Positions 7,339-14,525 are shown, counted from the first letter of the stretch. The stretch is 14,982 nt of DNA from Paracoccaceae bacterium (GCA_007119835.1 SKOX01000445.1:1-14982); one strand, 5' to 3'. A program made the numbers and translations. The notes: generated by a model from the sequence alone, not told the origin.

Positions 7339-9729
7339 ATGAAATTCACCCTTTCCTGGCTCAGGGAGCATCTCGAAACCACCGCGACCGCGGGCGAGAT
7401 CGCCGAGGCGCTGACCGACCTCGGGCTCGAGGTCGAATCGCTCACCGATCCCGCCGCCCGGCTCGCCGCCTTCACCGTCGGCGAGGTGATCGAGGCCGGG
7501 CCCCACCCCGACGCCGACCGCCTCCGCCTCTGCCGCGTCGCGACGAGCGAGGGCGAGAAGCAGATCGTCTGCGGCGCCCCGAACGCGCGCGCCGGCATCA
7601 AGGTCGTGGTGGCGCAGCCCGGCGACTACGTCCCCGGCATCGACCTCACGCTGAAGGTCGGCAAGATCCGCGGCGTCGAGTCCCACGGCATGATGCTCTC
7701 GGAGCGCGAGATGGAGCTCTCGGACGAGCACGAGGGCATTCTCGAGCTCGCCCCCGACGCGCCCGTCGGCGCCCGCTTCGTCGATGTCCACCCCTTCGAC
7801 CCGGTCTTCCACATCGCGGTGACACCGAACCGGCCGGACGCGCTCGCCGTAGCCGGCGTCGCGCGCGACCTCGCCGCCCGCGGGCTCGGCCGGGTCGTGA
7901 CACCGGCGATAGAGCCCGTTCATGGCAGCTATCCCTGCCCCGTCGGCGTCTACCTCGCGCCCGACGTCGACAAGGAGGCCTGCCCCTTGTTCGCCGGCCG
8001 GCTGATCCGGGGCGTGACCAACGGGCCGTCGCCGGCCTGGCTCCAGGCGCGGCTGAAGGCGATCGGCCTGCGCCCGATCTCCGCGCTCGTCGACGTGACC
8101 AACCTCATCACCTACGACCGGGCCAGGCCCCTTCACGTCTTCGACGCCGACAGGGTCCGCGGCGCGATCTGCGTCCGCCTCGCGCGGGCGGGCGAGAGCA
8201 TCGTCGCCCTCGACGAAAAGACCTACCGCTTCGACGGGACCGAGACGCTGGTCTGCGACGAGCACGGTCCGGAGGCGATCGGCGGCGTCATGGGCGGGAT
8301 GCGCTCGGGCGTCACCGACGCCACCACCAACGTCTTCATCGAGAGCGCCTGGTTCGACCCGGTCCGCACCGCCCGGACCGGCCGGCGGCTCAAGATCAAC
8401 TCGGACGCGCGCTATCGCTTCGAGCGCGGCGTCGACCCGCTCTCGGCCGTGCCGGGCATCGAGCTCGCCACCCGCCTGATCCTCGAGCTTTGCGGCGGCG
8501 AGCCGTCGGAGGTCGTCGTCGCGGGCGCGCCGCTGCCCTTCGAGCGGACCATCGCGCTCCGCCCCGACCGCGTCGCCCGCCTCGTCGGCCTCGACATCCC
8601 GGCCGAGGAGCAGGCGCGCATCCTCACCGCGCTCGGCTTCGGCGTCGACGGCGAGCGGGTCGCGCCGCCCTCCTGGCGCCCCGACGTGCAGGGAGAGCCC
8701 GATCTGGTCGAGGAGATCGCGCGCATCGCGTCGCTTTCCCGCCTCGAGGGCCGCCCCCTCGCCCGCGCGCCCGGCGTCGCGCGGCCGGTGCTCACGCCAT
8801 CCCAGAAGCGCGCCGCCGCCGCCCGCCGGCAGATCGCCGCCCTCGGCCTCAACGAGTGCGTCACCTACTCCTTCATCGACCACCGCGCCGCGGAGCTCTT
8901 CGGCGGCGGCTCGGACGCCGTGCGTCTCGAGAACCCGATCAGCTCGGAGATGAGCCATCTGCGCCCGGACCTGCTGCCGGGCCTCCTGCGCGCCGCCGCC
9001 CGGAACCAGGCCCGCGGCTACCTCGACCTCGGCCTCTTCGAGGTCGGCTCCGCCTTCCCCGGCGGCGAGCCCGGCGAGCAGACCCTGATGGCGGCCGGCA
9101 TCCGCGTCGGCCACACCGGACCGCGCGACAGCCACGGCGCGCGGCGGCCAGTCGACTTCTTCGATGCCAAGGCCGACGCGGAGGCCACGCTCGCCGCCAT
9201 CGGCGCGCCGACCTCCATGCCGCCGCTGCGCGAGGCGCCCGCCTGGTTCCATCCGGGCCGCTCCGCCGCGCTGCGCCTTGGCCGCAACCCGCTCGCGGTC
9301 TTCGGCGAGATCCACCCGCGCGTCCTGCGCGAACTCGACCTGCGAGGGCCCGCGGTCGGCTTCGCGGTGTGGCTGAGCCATGCGCCCGAGCCGAAGCGCC
9401 GCGGCACCACGCGACCGGCGCTGCGGGCGTCCGACCTGCAGGCCGTGGAGCGCGACTTCGCCTTCGTGCTCGATGCCGGCGTGGAGGCCGAAGCGGTTCT
9501 GAAGGCCGCCCGCGGCGCCGACCGGGCGCTGATCGAGGAGGTCTCGGTGTTCGACGTCTTCGAGGGCGCCCGCGCCGAAGCGCAGATGGGCCCGGGCAGG
9601 AAGTCGCTGGCCATCGCGGTGCGCCTGCAGCCGACCGAGGCGACCCTGACCGACAAGGAGATCGAAGCGGTCGCCGCCCGTATCGTCGCCGCCGTCGAGA
9701 AGGCGACCGGCGGCACCCTGCGAAGCTGA
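7339..9729 (+). CDS. pheT: Phenylalanine--tRNA ligase beta subunit
   Basis: Beta chain of the alpha2-beta2 enzyme that charges tRNA-Phe. 796 aa, the usual bacterial length. In order: N-terminal MKFTLSWLREHL, the EMAP-like tRNA-binding fold (about 39-150, with AGPHPDADRLRLCRV and GVESHGMMLSE), the B3/B4 editing domain (about 200-375, with TNLITYDRARPLHVFDAD and IGGVMGGMRSGV), B5 (about 400-475), the core that packs on PheS (LENPISSEMSHLRPDLLPGLL), and the C-terminal FDX-ACB anticodon domain (about 699-796, starting LQAVERDFAF). The ATG at 7339-7341 matches the family N-terminus; the Shine-Dalgarno is weak. pheS is not directly upstream, where a divergent gene lies instead. ytoQ follows after 10 bases. 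Confidence 0.98.
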   Translation: MKFTLSWLREHLETTATAGEIAEALTDLGLEVESLTDPAARLAAFTVGEVIEAGPHPDADRLRLCRVATSEGEKQIVCGAPNARAGIKVVVAQPGDYVPGIDLTLKVGKIRGVESHGMMLSEREMELSDEHEGILELAPDAPVGARFVDVHPFDPVFHIAVTPNRPDALAVAGVARDLAARGLGRVVTPAIEPVHGSYPCPVGVYLAPDVDKEACPLFAGRLIRGVTNGPSPAWLQARLKAIGLRPISALVDVTNLITYDRARPLHVFDADRVRGAICVRLARAGESIVALDEKTYRFDGTETLVCDEHGPEAIGGVMGGMRSGVTDATTNVFIESAWFDPVRTARTGRRLKINSDARYRFERGVDPLSAVPGIELATRLILELCGGEPSEVVVAGAPLPFERTIALRPDRVARLVGLDIPAEEQARILTALGFGVDGERVAPPSWRPDVQGEPDLVEEIARIASLSRLEGRPLARAPGVARPVLTPSQKRAAAARRQIAALGLNECVTYSFIDHRAAELFGGGSDAVRLENPISSEMSHLRPDLLPGLLRAAARNQARGYLDLGLFEVGSAFPGGEPGEQTLMAAGIRVGHTGPRDSHGARRPVDFFDAKADAEATLAAIGAPTSMPPLREAPAWFHPGRSAALRLGRNPLAVFGEIHPRVLRELDLRGPAVGFAVWLSHAPEPKRRGTTRPALRASDLQAVERDFAFVLDAGVEAEAVLKAARGADRALIEEVSVFDVFEGARAEAQMGPGRKSLAIAVRLQPTEATLTDKEIEAVAARIVAAVEKATGGTLRS

Positions 9730-9739
9730 GGAGGATCCG

Positions 9740-10195
9740 ATGCGACTCACCGTCTACCTCTCGGGCGAGATCCACACCGACTGGCGCGACGAGATCCGGC
9801 TCGGCGCCAAGGGCCACGGCCTCGACATCGTCTTCACCGAACCCGTCACCGACCACGCCGCCTCCGACGACTGCGGCGCGACGATCCTCGGGGAGGAGCC
9901 GTCGAAGTTCTGGCACGACCACAAGGGCGCCAAGCTCAACGCCATCCGTACCCGGAAGGCGATCCAGGACGCCGACATCGTCGTCGTCCGCTTCGGCGAG
10001 CAGTACCGCCAGTGGAACGCCGCCTTCGACGCCGGCTACGCGGCCGCCCTGGGCAAGTCGCTCGTCGTCATGCATGGCGCCGATCACGCCCACGCGCTCA
10101 AGGAGGTGGACGCCGCCGCGCTGGCGGTCGCCGAGACGCCGGCTCAGGTCGTCGAGATCCTCCAGTACGTCCAGACCGGCGCCCTGCCGCGCTGA
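9740..10195 (+). CDS. ytoQ: YtoQ family protein
   Basis: 151 aa, matching the short YtoQ family, which is related in fold to nucleoside 2-deoxyribosyltransferases. The N-terminal strand-turn MRLTVYLSGEIHTDWR and the later QDADIVVVRFGEQYRQWNAAFDAGYA blocks are characteristic. No biochemical function is established that I know of. A strong GAGGAGG lies just upstream of the ATG, and only 10 bases separate it from pheT, so it is cotranscribed with pheT. No signal peptide or membrane segment is seen, so it should be cytoplasmic. Confidence 0.88.
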   Translation: MRLTVYLSGEIHTDWRDEIRLGAKGHGLDIVFTEPVTDHAASDDCGATILGEEPSKFWHDHKGAKLNAIRTRKAIQDADIVVVRFGEQYRQWNAAFDAGYAAALGKSLVVMHGADHAHALKEVDAAALAVAETPAQVVEILQYVQTGALPR

Positions 10196-10363
10196 CCGAC
10201 GCGGGCGGGGCGCTCGGCTCGACACCATCCCCTCCGGCAAGGAAGGGGGTCCGGGGACTGCGACCTTCGCGCTCTTCCGGGCTGCAAACGGCCTCGGCCC
10301 GCCGTCGCCGCCGTCGGCGTGCCTGCCGCGCCGCGGGCACGCCGTCCCGGCGGCGCCGGAGGC
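10196..10363 (+). other. Gap after ytoQ with two terminator-like hairpins
   Basis: First hairpin: CCCCTCC (10229-10235) against GGAAGGGG (10241-10248) with one bulge. Second hairpin: perfect 9-bp arms CGGCGTGCC (10315-10323) and GGCACGCCG (10336-10344) with a 12-base loop. Neither has a T-tract. They probably mark the 3' end of the pheT-ytoQ transcript. No gene is seen here. Confidence 0.45.
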
Positions 10364-10392
10364 TTGACAGACACCCGGCGCCTGGCCTAGGC
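10364..10392 (+). promoter_or_regulatory. Possible promoter for mgtE-mgtC
   Basis: Consensus TTGACA (10364-10369), a 17-base spacer, then CTAGGC (10387-10392), which is a poor -10. The -35 is exact, and the site is right for a promoter placed after the hairpins that end pheT-ytoQ. A transcript from here would carry a leader of about 190 bases before mgtE. Confidence 0.4.
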
Positions 10393-10399
10393 GCACCCG

Positions 10400-10587
10400 T
10401 CCCACCCGGCGCTGCTGCTACGGGCGGGCAGCCATCTCGGAGGCGATCTTGGAAGACGGAAGTAGGCGGGCCGCGCAGGCGGCCCTGAAATTGCTGGAGA
10501 AACCGCCCGCCGGGCCTTGACGGTCGCCTTCCGGAACAGGAAGGCGCGTCTCGCGTCGGTGAGCGAACAACACCGACGGAGACACGC
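10400..10587 (+). promoter_or_regulatory. Structured 5' leader of mgtE, candidate cis-regulatory RNA
   Basis: Perfect stems in order: CGGGCGG (10421-10427) with CCGCCCG (10503-10509) as a long-range closing stem; GGGCCGC/GCGGCCC (10468-10474, 10479-10485) inside it; GCCTTCC/GGAAGGC (10526-10532, 10539-10545); CGTCGGTG/CACCGACG (10554-10561, 10571-10578). The last arm touches the mgtE Shine-Dalgarno GGAG (10578-10581). GCCC at 10505-10508 can instead pair with GGGC at 10512-10515, so two folds compete. I see no match to the M-box (ykoK) consensus. Mg-dependent control is an inference from the downstream gene. Confidence 0.45.
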
Positions 10588-11979
10588 ATGACGGAAATGA
10601 TCACGGCGGACGCCCTGCGTTCGTTCTACAAGGCCGGCGACTACGAATCGATCGCCGTCGCCCTGCGCCGCCAGCATCCGGCAGACATCGCCCATTCCCT
10701 CGAAGGCTTCCCGCCGAGCGAGATCGCCCGCATCCTGCTCTGCCTGCCCGAGGCGAAGCAGCCCGCGCTCTTCGGCTATTTCGACCACGAGACCCAGACC
10801 GGGATCGCCCGCGCACTCGACCGCCGCGAGCTTGCCCGCATCTTCGCCGGCATGAGCCACGACGAGCGCGCCGACCTCTTCGCCGAGCTCACCGAGGACC
10901 AGCGCACCGCCCTGCTGCCCGGCCTCGCCCAGGCCGAGCGCGAGGATCTCCGCCGCCTCGCGTCCTACGAGGAGGGCACCGTCGGCTCGGTGATGACCTC
11001 GGACTATGCCACGCTCGAGCCGGGCATGACCGCGACCCAGGCCATCGGCCACCTGCGCGGCATCGCCCCGGACGCCGAGACGATCTACCACTCCTACGTC
11101 GTCGACCGCGATCGCCGCATCCTCGGCACCGTCGCGCTCCGCGACCTCATCGTGGCGCGGCCGGACGACACGGTCGAGGCGATGATGCGCCCGAACCCGG
11201 CCGCGATCCGCGCCGACGCCAGGCGCGAGGAGGCGGTGCCGCTCATCCGCCGCTACGACGTGCTCGCGCTTCCCGTCACCGACGCCGACGGCCGGCTCGT
11301 CGGCATCGTGACCTACGACGACGCCATGGACGTCGCCAAGGAGGAGGTCGACGAGGACTTCCACCGGGTCGGCGGCCTCGGCCACGTCTTCCCGTCGGTG
11401 CGCGACGCCTCGGTAAAGCTGCTCTACCAGAAGCGCATCTTCTGGCTGGTGATCCTGGTCTTCGGCAACATCTTTTCGGGCGCCGGCATCGCCTTCTTCG
11501 AGGAGACGATCGAGGCCTATGTCGCGCTCGTCTTCTTCCTGCCGCTGCTGATCGACTCGGGCGGCAACGCCGGCTCCCAGTCGGCGACGCTGATGGTCCG
11601 CGCCATCGCGACCGGCGACGTGAAGATCGGCGACTGGGGCAAGATGCTCGGCCGCGAGGTCGCCGTCGCGGGCCTTCTCGGCCTGACCATGGCCTTCGCG
11701 GTCTCCTTCATCGGCGTCTGGCGCGGCGGCCCGGAGATCGCGGCGGTGGTGTCCTCGACCATGATCCTCATCGTCATCATCGGCAGCGTCATCGGCATGT
11801 CGATCCCGTTCGCGCTGTCGCGGCTGAACTACGATCCAGCAACCGCCTCGGCGCCGCTCATCACCTCGATCGCCGACGCGACGGGCGTGATAATCTACTT
11901 CGCGATCGCGACCGCGTTCCTGCCGATGCCCGGCGACGCGGAGACGGCCGCGCTTGCGGTCGCCAGCGCCTTCGGCTGA
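10588..11979 (+). CDS. mgtE: Magnesium transporter MgtE
   Basis: Mg2+ channel/transporter of the inner membrane, acting as a dimer. 463 aa, normal length. Domains: cytoplasmic helical N domain (about 1-130), two CBS domains (about 137-195 and 199-255) that sense cytoplasmic Mg2+, a plug-helix region (about 256-282), and five membrane segments from about residue 283. The pore signature GGNAGSQSA (325-333) is present just after the LPLLIDS of TM2. The ATG at 10588-10590 follows GGAG by 6 bases. mgtC begins 9 bases after its stop, making a two-gene operon. A hairpin-rich leader precedes it. Confidence 0.97.
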   Translation: MTEMITADALRSFYKAGDYESIAVALRRQHPADIAHSLEGFPPSEIARILLCLPEAKQPALFGYFDHETQTGIARALDRRELARIFAGMSHDERADLFAELTEDQRTALLPGLAQAEREDLRRLASYEEGTVGSVMTSDYATLEPGMTATQAIGHLRGIAPDAETIYHSYVVDRDRRILGTVALRDLIVARPDDTVEAMMRPNPAAIRADARREEAVPLIRRYDVLALPVTDADGRLVGIVTYDDAMDVAKEEVDEDFHRVGGLGHVFPSVRDASVKLLYQKRIFWLVILVFGNIFSGAGIAFFEETIEAYVALVFFLPLLIDSGGNAGSQSATLMVRAIATGDVKIGDWGKMLGREVAVAGLLGLTMAFAVSFIGVWRGGPEIAAVVSSTMILIVIIGSVIGMSIPFALSRLNYDPATASAPLITSIADATGVIIYFAIATAFLPMPGDAETAALAVASAFG

Positions 11980-11988
11980 GGCGCCGCG

Positions 11989-12705
11989 ATGCCCTTCCCC
12001 ATCGAGCTGACCACGGCGGCGATCAACCTGATCGCCGCCATGGTGCTCGGCGGCCTGATCGGGGCCGAGCGCCAGTGGCGCCAGCGCCTCGCGGGTCTGC
12101 GCACAAACACCCTCGTCGCCGTCGGCGCCGCGAGCTTCGTGGTCTTTTCCGGCATCTTTCCCGACAAGATCAGCCCGACCCGCGTCGCCGCCCAGGTCGT
12201 CTCAGGCATCGGTTTCTTGGGCGCCGGCATCATCTTCCGCGAGGGCTTCAACGTCCGCGGCCTCAACACCGCGGCGACGCTGTGGTGCTCCGCCTCGGTC
12301 GGCATGCTCGCGGGTGCGGGGGCGCTCGCCTTTGCGGCCCTCGTCACCGGCATCGTCGTCTTCGTCAACCTCGCCCTCCGGCCGATCGTCCAGCGGATCA
12401 ACAGCCAGCCGATCGCCCAGACCGAGCTCGTGCAGCACTATGCCGTCACCATCGTCTGCCGCGCCGAGCAGGAGGCGCATGTCCGCGCCCTGATGCTCCA
12501 GGGCTTCGCTGCCAACGGCCTGCAGCTCACCGAGCTCGACAGCGAGGACCTGCCCGACAGCGATCGGGTCCAGGTGACAGCCGAGGTCAACGCCGACCGC
12601 ACCTCGGCGACGGCGCTCGAGCAGATCGTCGGCCGCCTCAGTCTAGAGCCCGCGGTGACCGCCGCCCGCTGGCGCCTCGCGATGGGCGAGGAGGCCGTAC
12701 CGTGA
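11989..12705 (+). CDS. MgtC/SapB family inner-membrane protein
   Basis: 238 aa. Four or five hydrophobic segments in the N-terminal 130 residues carry the family motifs GGLIGAERQWRQRLAGLRTN (21-40) and SGIGFLGAGIIFREG (72-86), followed by VRGLNTAATLWCSASVGMLAGAG. The rest (about 148-232) is a soluble ACT-like domain as in MgtC of Salmonella and Mycobacterium. Characterised MgtC proteins are made at low Mg2+ and act on F1Fo ATP synthase and phosphate uptake; they are not transporters themselves. GAGG lies 7 bases before the ATG. Cotranscribed with mgtE. Whether it is a true MgtC or only a SapB-type relative cannot be settled here. Its stop is 2 bases from the stop of the convergent hemP. Confidence 0.92.
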   Translation: MPFPIELTTAAINLIAAMVLGGLIGAERQWRQRLAGLRTNTLVAVGAASFVVFSGIFPDKISPTRVAAQVVSGIGFLGAGIIFREGFNVRGLNTAATLWCSASVGMLAGAGALAFAALVTGIVVFVNLALRPIVQRINSQPIAQTELVQHYAVTIVCRAEQEAHVRALMLQGFAANGLQLTELDSEDLPDSDRVQVTAEVNADRTSATALEQIVGRLSLEPAVTAARWRLAMGEEAVP

Positions 12706-12707
12706 CG

Positions 12708-12893
12708 CTACTTCGTCAGGATGAGCTTGCCCGCGCGGGTGATGCGAAGGGTGTAGGTCTTGCCGTCGAGGGCGATCTCCGCGGCCTTGCCGCCGTCGGT
12801 GAGGGAACGGGCATCGTGGCGCGGCGGGCCGTCATGCCCCAGGAGCGAAGCGGGCATGTCCGACCGCTCGCGTGGCTCGACTGTCACCTGCAT
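12708..12893 (-). CDS. hemP: Haemin uptake protein HemP
   Basis: Small protein, 61 aa from this start. The C-terminus [22 protein letters not shown] is the HemP signature, and [10 protein letters not shown] before it is also typical. HemP is linked to haem uptake and iron-limited expression in proteobacteria; its mechanism is not well known. The start is uncertain. A TTG at 12951-12953 opens a longer frame (81 aa) but lies inside a TTGACA promoter-like element, so I prefer the ATG at 12891-12893 (GAGG only 3 bases upstream) or the ATG at 12855-12857 (49 aa, nearer the shorter HemP proteins). It is divergent from bfr, which supports iron control, and ends 2 bases from mgtC. Confidence 0.88.
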   Translation of the reverse strand: MQVTVEPRERSDMPASLLGHDGPPRHDARSLTDGGKAAEIALDGKTYTLRITRAGKLILTK

Positions 12894-12944
12894 CGCATCG
12901 CCCTCGACTGCTGCTTCCGGGAAAAGACTGATCAAATCGCTCGG

Positions 12945-13018
12945 GGTTGTCAATCCTGAACGTTTTGGTCAGGTTGTTGCGCCGCAGGAACCGACGGGGC
13001 GAGCAGCCGTTGACAACC
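12945..13018. repeat. Mirrored 9-bp repeat carrying divergent TTGACA elements
   Basis: GGTTGTCAA (12945-12953) and TTGACAACC (13010-13018) are exact inverted copies, 56 bases apart. Each holds a consensus -35 facing outwards: 12948-12953 towards hemP and 13010-13015 towards bfr. For hemP I find no good -10 at the matching distance, so the hemP promoter is less sure. Confidence 0.5.
12955..12973. promoter_or_regulatory. Candidate operator between hemP and bfr
   Basis: CCTGA-N9-TCAGG, a 19-base inverted repeat with an A/T-rich centre (ACGTTTTGG), just upstream of the hemP -35-like element. It could bind a dimeric regulator that serves one or both genes. It does not match the Irr box form and I cannot assign it to Fur or RirA. 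Confidence 0.4.
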
Positions 13019-13037
13019 GTCCCGCCAAAGTTAGAAC
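13010..13037 (+). promoter_or_regulatory. Predicted promoter of bfr
   Basis: Consensus TTGACA (13010-13015), 16 bases, TAGAAC (13032-13037, four of six matches to TATAAT). The start of transcription would fall near 13044, about 22 bases before the ATG. The -10 lies within the ICE-like box, so the two cannot be occupied together. Confidence 0.55.
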
Positions 13038-13046
13038 CATTCCAAA
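13030..13046. promoter_or_regulatory. ICE-like box, probable Irr binding site
   Basis: GTTAGAA-CCA-TTCCAAA, which differs from the iron control element TTTAGAA-NNN-TTCTAAA at two positions. Irr binds ICE in alphaproteobacteria and represses iron-storage and iron-using genes when it lies near the start of transcription. Here it covers the bfr -10, as expected for repression under iron limitation. Match and placement are seen; binding is inferred. Confidence 0.6.
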
Positions 13047-13065
13047 CCAGAGAGAGGAGAGCCGC

Positions 13066-13551
13066 ATGAAAGGCGACCAGGGCGTCATCGACTACCTGAA
13101 CCGGGCGCTGCGCAGCGAACTGACCGCCGTCAACCAGTACTGGCTGCACTACCGTCTGCAGGAGGACTGGGGCTACGGCAAGCTCGCCAAGAAGTCGCGC
13201 GAGGAGAGCATCGAGGAGATGCACCATGCCGACAAGCTCATCGCCCGCATCATCTTTCTGGAGGGCCACCCGAACCTGCAGACGCTCGACCCGCTGCGCA
13301 TCGGCGAGACGCCCAAGGAGACGCTGGAGTGCGACCTCGCGGCCGAGCACGACGCGCGCAACCTCTACATCGAGGCGCGGGACCATTGCGAGAAGGTCCG
13401 CGACTACGCCTCCAAGATCCTCTTCGAGGAACTCATCCAGGACGAGGAGGGGCACATCGACTTCATCGAGACCCAGCTCGACCTGATGAAGGACCTCGGC
13501 GAGCAGCGCTACGGCCTGCTCAACGCCGTCTCCGCAGACGAGCAGGAGTGA
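13066..13551 (+). CDS. bfr: Bacterioferritin (haem-containing iron store)
   Basis: Forms a 24-subunit cytoplasmic shell that oxidises Fe2+ and stores it as a mineral. 161 aa, the normal length. All di-iron ferroxidase ligands are in place: Glu18, Glu51, His54, Glu94, Glu127 and His130, with Tyr25 beside them. Met52, which binds haem between two subunits, is present, so this is the haem-binding type and not a ferroxidase-dead partner subunit. The ATG at 13066-13068 has AGGAG 6 bases upstream. No bacterioferritin-associated ferredoxin gene (bfd) is next to it; divergent hemP takes that place. Iron control through the ICE-like box is likely. Confidence 0.98.
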   Translation: MKGDQGVIDYLNRALRSELTAVNQYWLHYRLQEDWGYGKLAKKSREESIEEMHHADKLIARIIFLEGHPNLQTLDPLRIGETPKETLECDLAAEHDARNLYIEARDHCEKVRDYASKILFEELIQDEEGHIDFIETQLDLMKDLGEQRYGLLNAVSADEQE

Positions 13552-13559
13552 ACCGTCCG

Positions 13560-13588
13560 CCGGCCCCCGCGCGCCGCGCCGGGGCCGG
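13560..13588 (+). terminator. GC-rich hairpin after bfr
   Basis: Perfect 8-bp arms CCGGCCCC (13560-13567) and GGGGCCGG (13581-13588) with a 13-base loop, 8 bases past the bfr stop. There is no T-run. It lies between the convergent genes bfr and phhA and could act on either strand. Confidence 0.55.
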
Positions 13589-13652
13589 TCATCGCCGTGG
13601 AGGTGCGCCTGTCCGTTCGTGGACAAGGGGCCTCCGCGGCTCTTTCGCGCCG

Positions 13653-13669
13653 AAGCGGGTCACGCTTTT
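13653..13669 (+). terminator. Small hairpin with T-run across the phhA stop codon
   Basis: AAGCG (13653-13657) and CGCTT (13663-13667) flank a 5-base loop, with TTTT at 13666-13669 on the plus strand. It has the shape of a weak intrinsic terminator for bfr but lies inside the 3' end of phhA on the other strand; the phhA stop (13660-13662) is in the loop. Confidence 0.35.
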
Positions 13670-14517
13670 GCCCGAAAGTACGCCTGGCTTCCGCGATGCA
13701 GGACCTTGTCGGTGTCCAGCAGCGTCTCCGGCGGCAGCGGCGCCTCCGCCCGCACCCTTTCGTAGATCGGCCCGAAATCGGCCTCCGTCGCCGCGAGCAG
13801 TGCCTCGAAGCTGTCGATCACGAAGTAGGTCTGCTGGAAGTCGTCGATCCGGTAGGCGGTCCGCATCACCCGCTCGAGGTCGAAGCCGATCCGGTTGGGG
13901 CTCGCATCCTCCAGCGCGAAGACGGTCTCGCGCGGGCTCGACATGATCCCGGCTCCGAAGATCCGCGTATCGCCGCCCTCGCGGATCAGCCCGAACTCGA
14001 TCGTGTACCAGTAGAGCCGCGCCAGCGCCGGCAGGGCGTCCATCTCGAGCGCCCGGTGCCCGCCCCTGCCGTAGGCCTCCATGAAGGCGGCATAGGCGGG
14101 GTTCGCCAGGAGCGGCACGTGCCCGAAGACGTCGTGGAAGATGTCGGGCTCCTCGATGTAGTCGAACTCCGCCTCGGTCCTGAGGAAGGCACCCGCCGGG
14201 AAGCGCCGGTTGGCGAGGTGGTCGAAAAAGACCGCGTCGGGCACCAGCCCCGGCACCGCGACGACCCGCCATCCGGTCAGCGGTGCGAGCTTCTCCGACA
14301 GGCGGCCGAGGTCGGGCACCCCCTCCCCGGCCAGCGGCAGCGCCTCGAGCGCCGCGAGATACTGCTGAGACGCACGCCCCGGCAGCAGCGACATCATCCG
14401 CCCGGCGAGGCGGTTCCAGCGGTCGTGCTCCTCGTCCGAGTAGGCGTCCCAGTTCTGATCGATGGTGTAGTCGGCGGCGACGGGCCCGGTCTCGCGCCGG
14501 GCGGGAGATGCGCACAT
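13660..14517 (-). CDS. phhA: Phenylalanine 4-hydroxylase
   Basis: Iron- and tetrahydropterin-dependent hydroxylase that converts phenylalanine to tyrosine in the cytoplasm. 285 aa, the size of the single-domain bacterial enzyme without an N-terminal ACT domain. The iron ligands are visible: His128 and His133 in the HDVFGH motif and Glu174 in YWYTIEFGL. The start is ATG at 14515-14517, with AGGAG 8 bases upstream; a GTG three codons earlier overlaps that Shine-Dalgarno and is unlikely. It is convergent with bfr and lies 100 bases downstream of the ABC ATPase gene on the same strand. A pterin carbinolamine dehydratase gene (phhB), often nearby, is not in the window. Confidence 0.97.
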   Translation of the reverse strand: MCASPARRETGPVAADYTIDQNWDAYSDEEHDRWNRLAGRMMSLLPGRASQQYLAALEALPLAGEGVPDLGRLSEKLAPLTGWRVVAVPGLVPDAVFFDHLANRRFPAGAFLRTEAEFDYIEEPDIFHDVFGHVPLLANPAYAAFMEAYGRGGHRALEMDALPALARLYWYTIEFGLIREGGDTRIFGAGIMSSPRETVFALEDASPNRIGFDLERVMRTAYRIDDFQQTYFVIDSFEALLAATEADFGPIYERVRAEAPLPPETLLDTDKVLHRGSQAYFRAKA

Positions 14518-14525
14518 CGGTCCCA

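Noticed and set aside
6349..9750. 1133-codon minus-strand open frame antisense to pheT
   Set aside because: Low-complexity shadow of pheT; the plus frame has all PheT domains.
10400..10587. Match of the mgtE leader to a known riboswitch (M-box, yybP-ykoY, cobalamin) or to 6S/SRP RNA
   Set aside because: None of the conserved sequence blocks of these RNAs is visible; only generic stems are seen.
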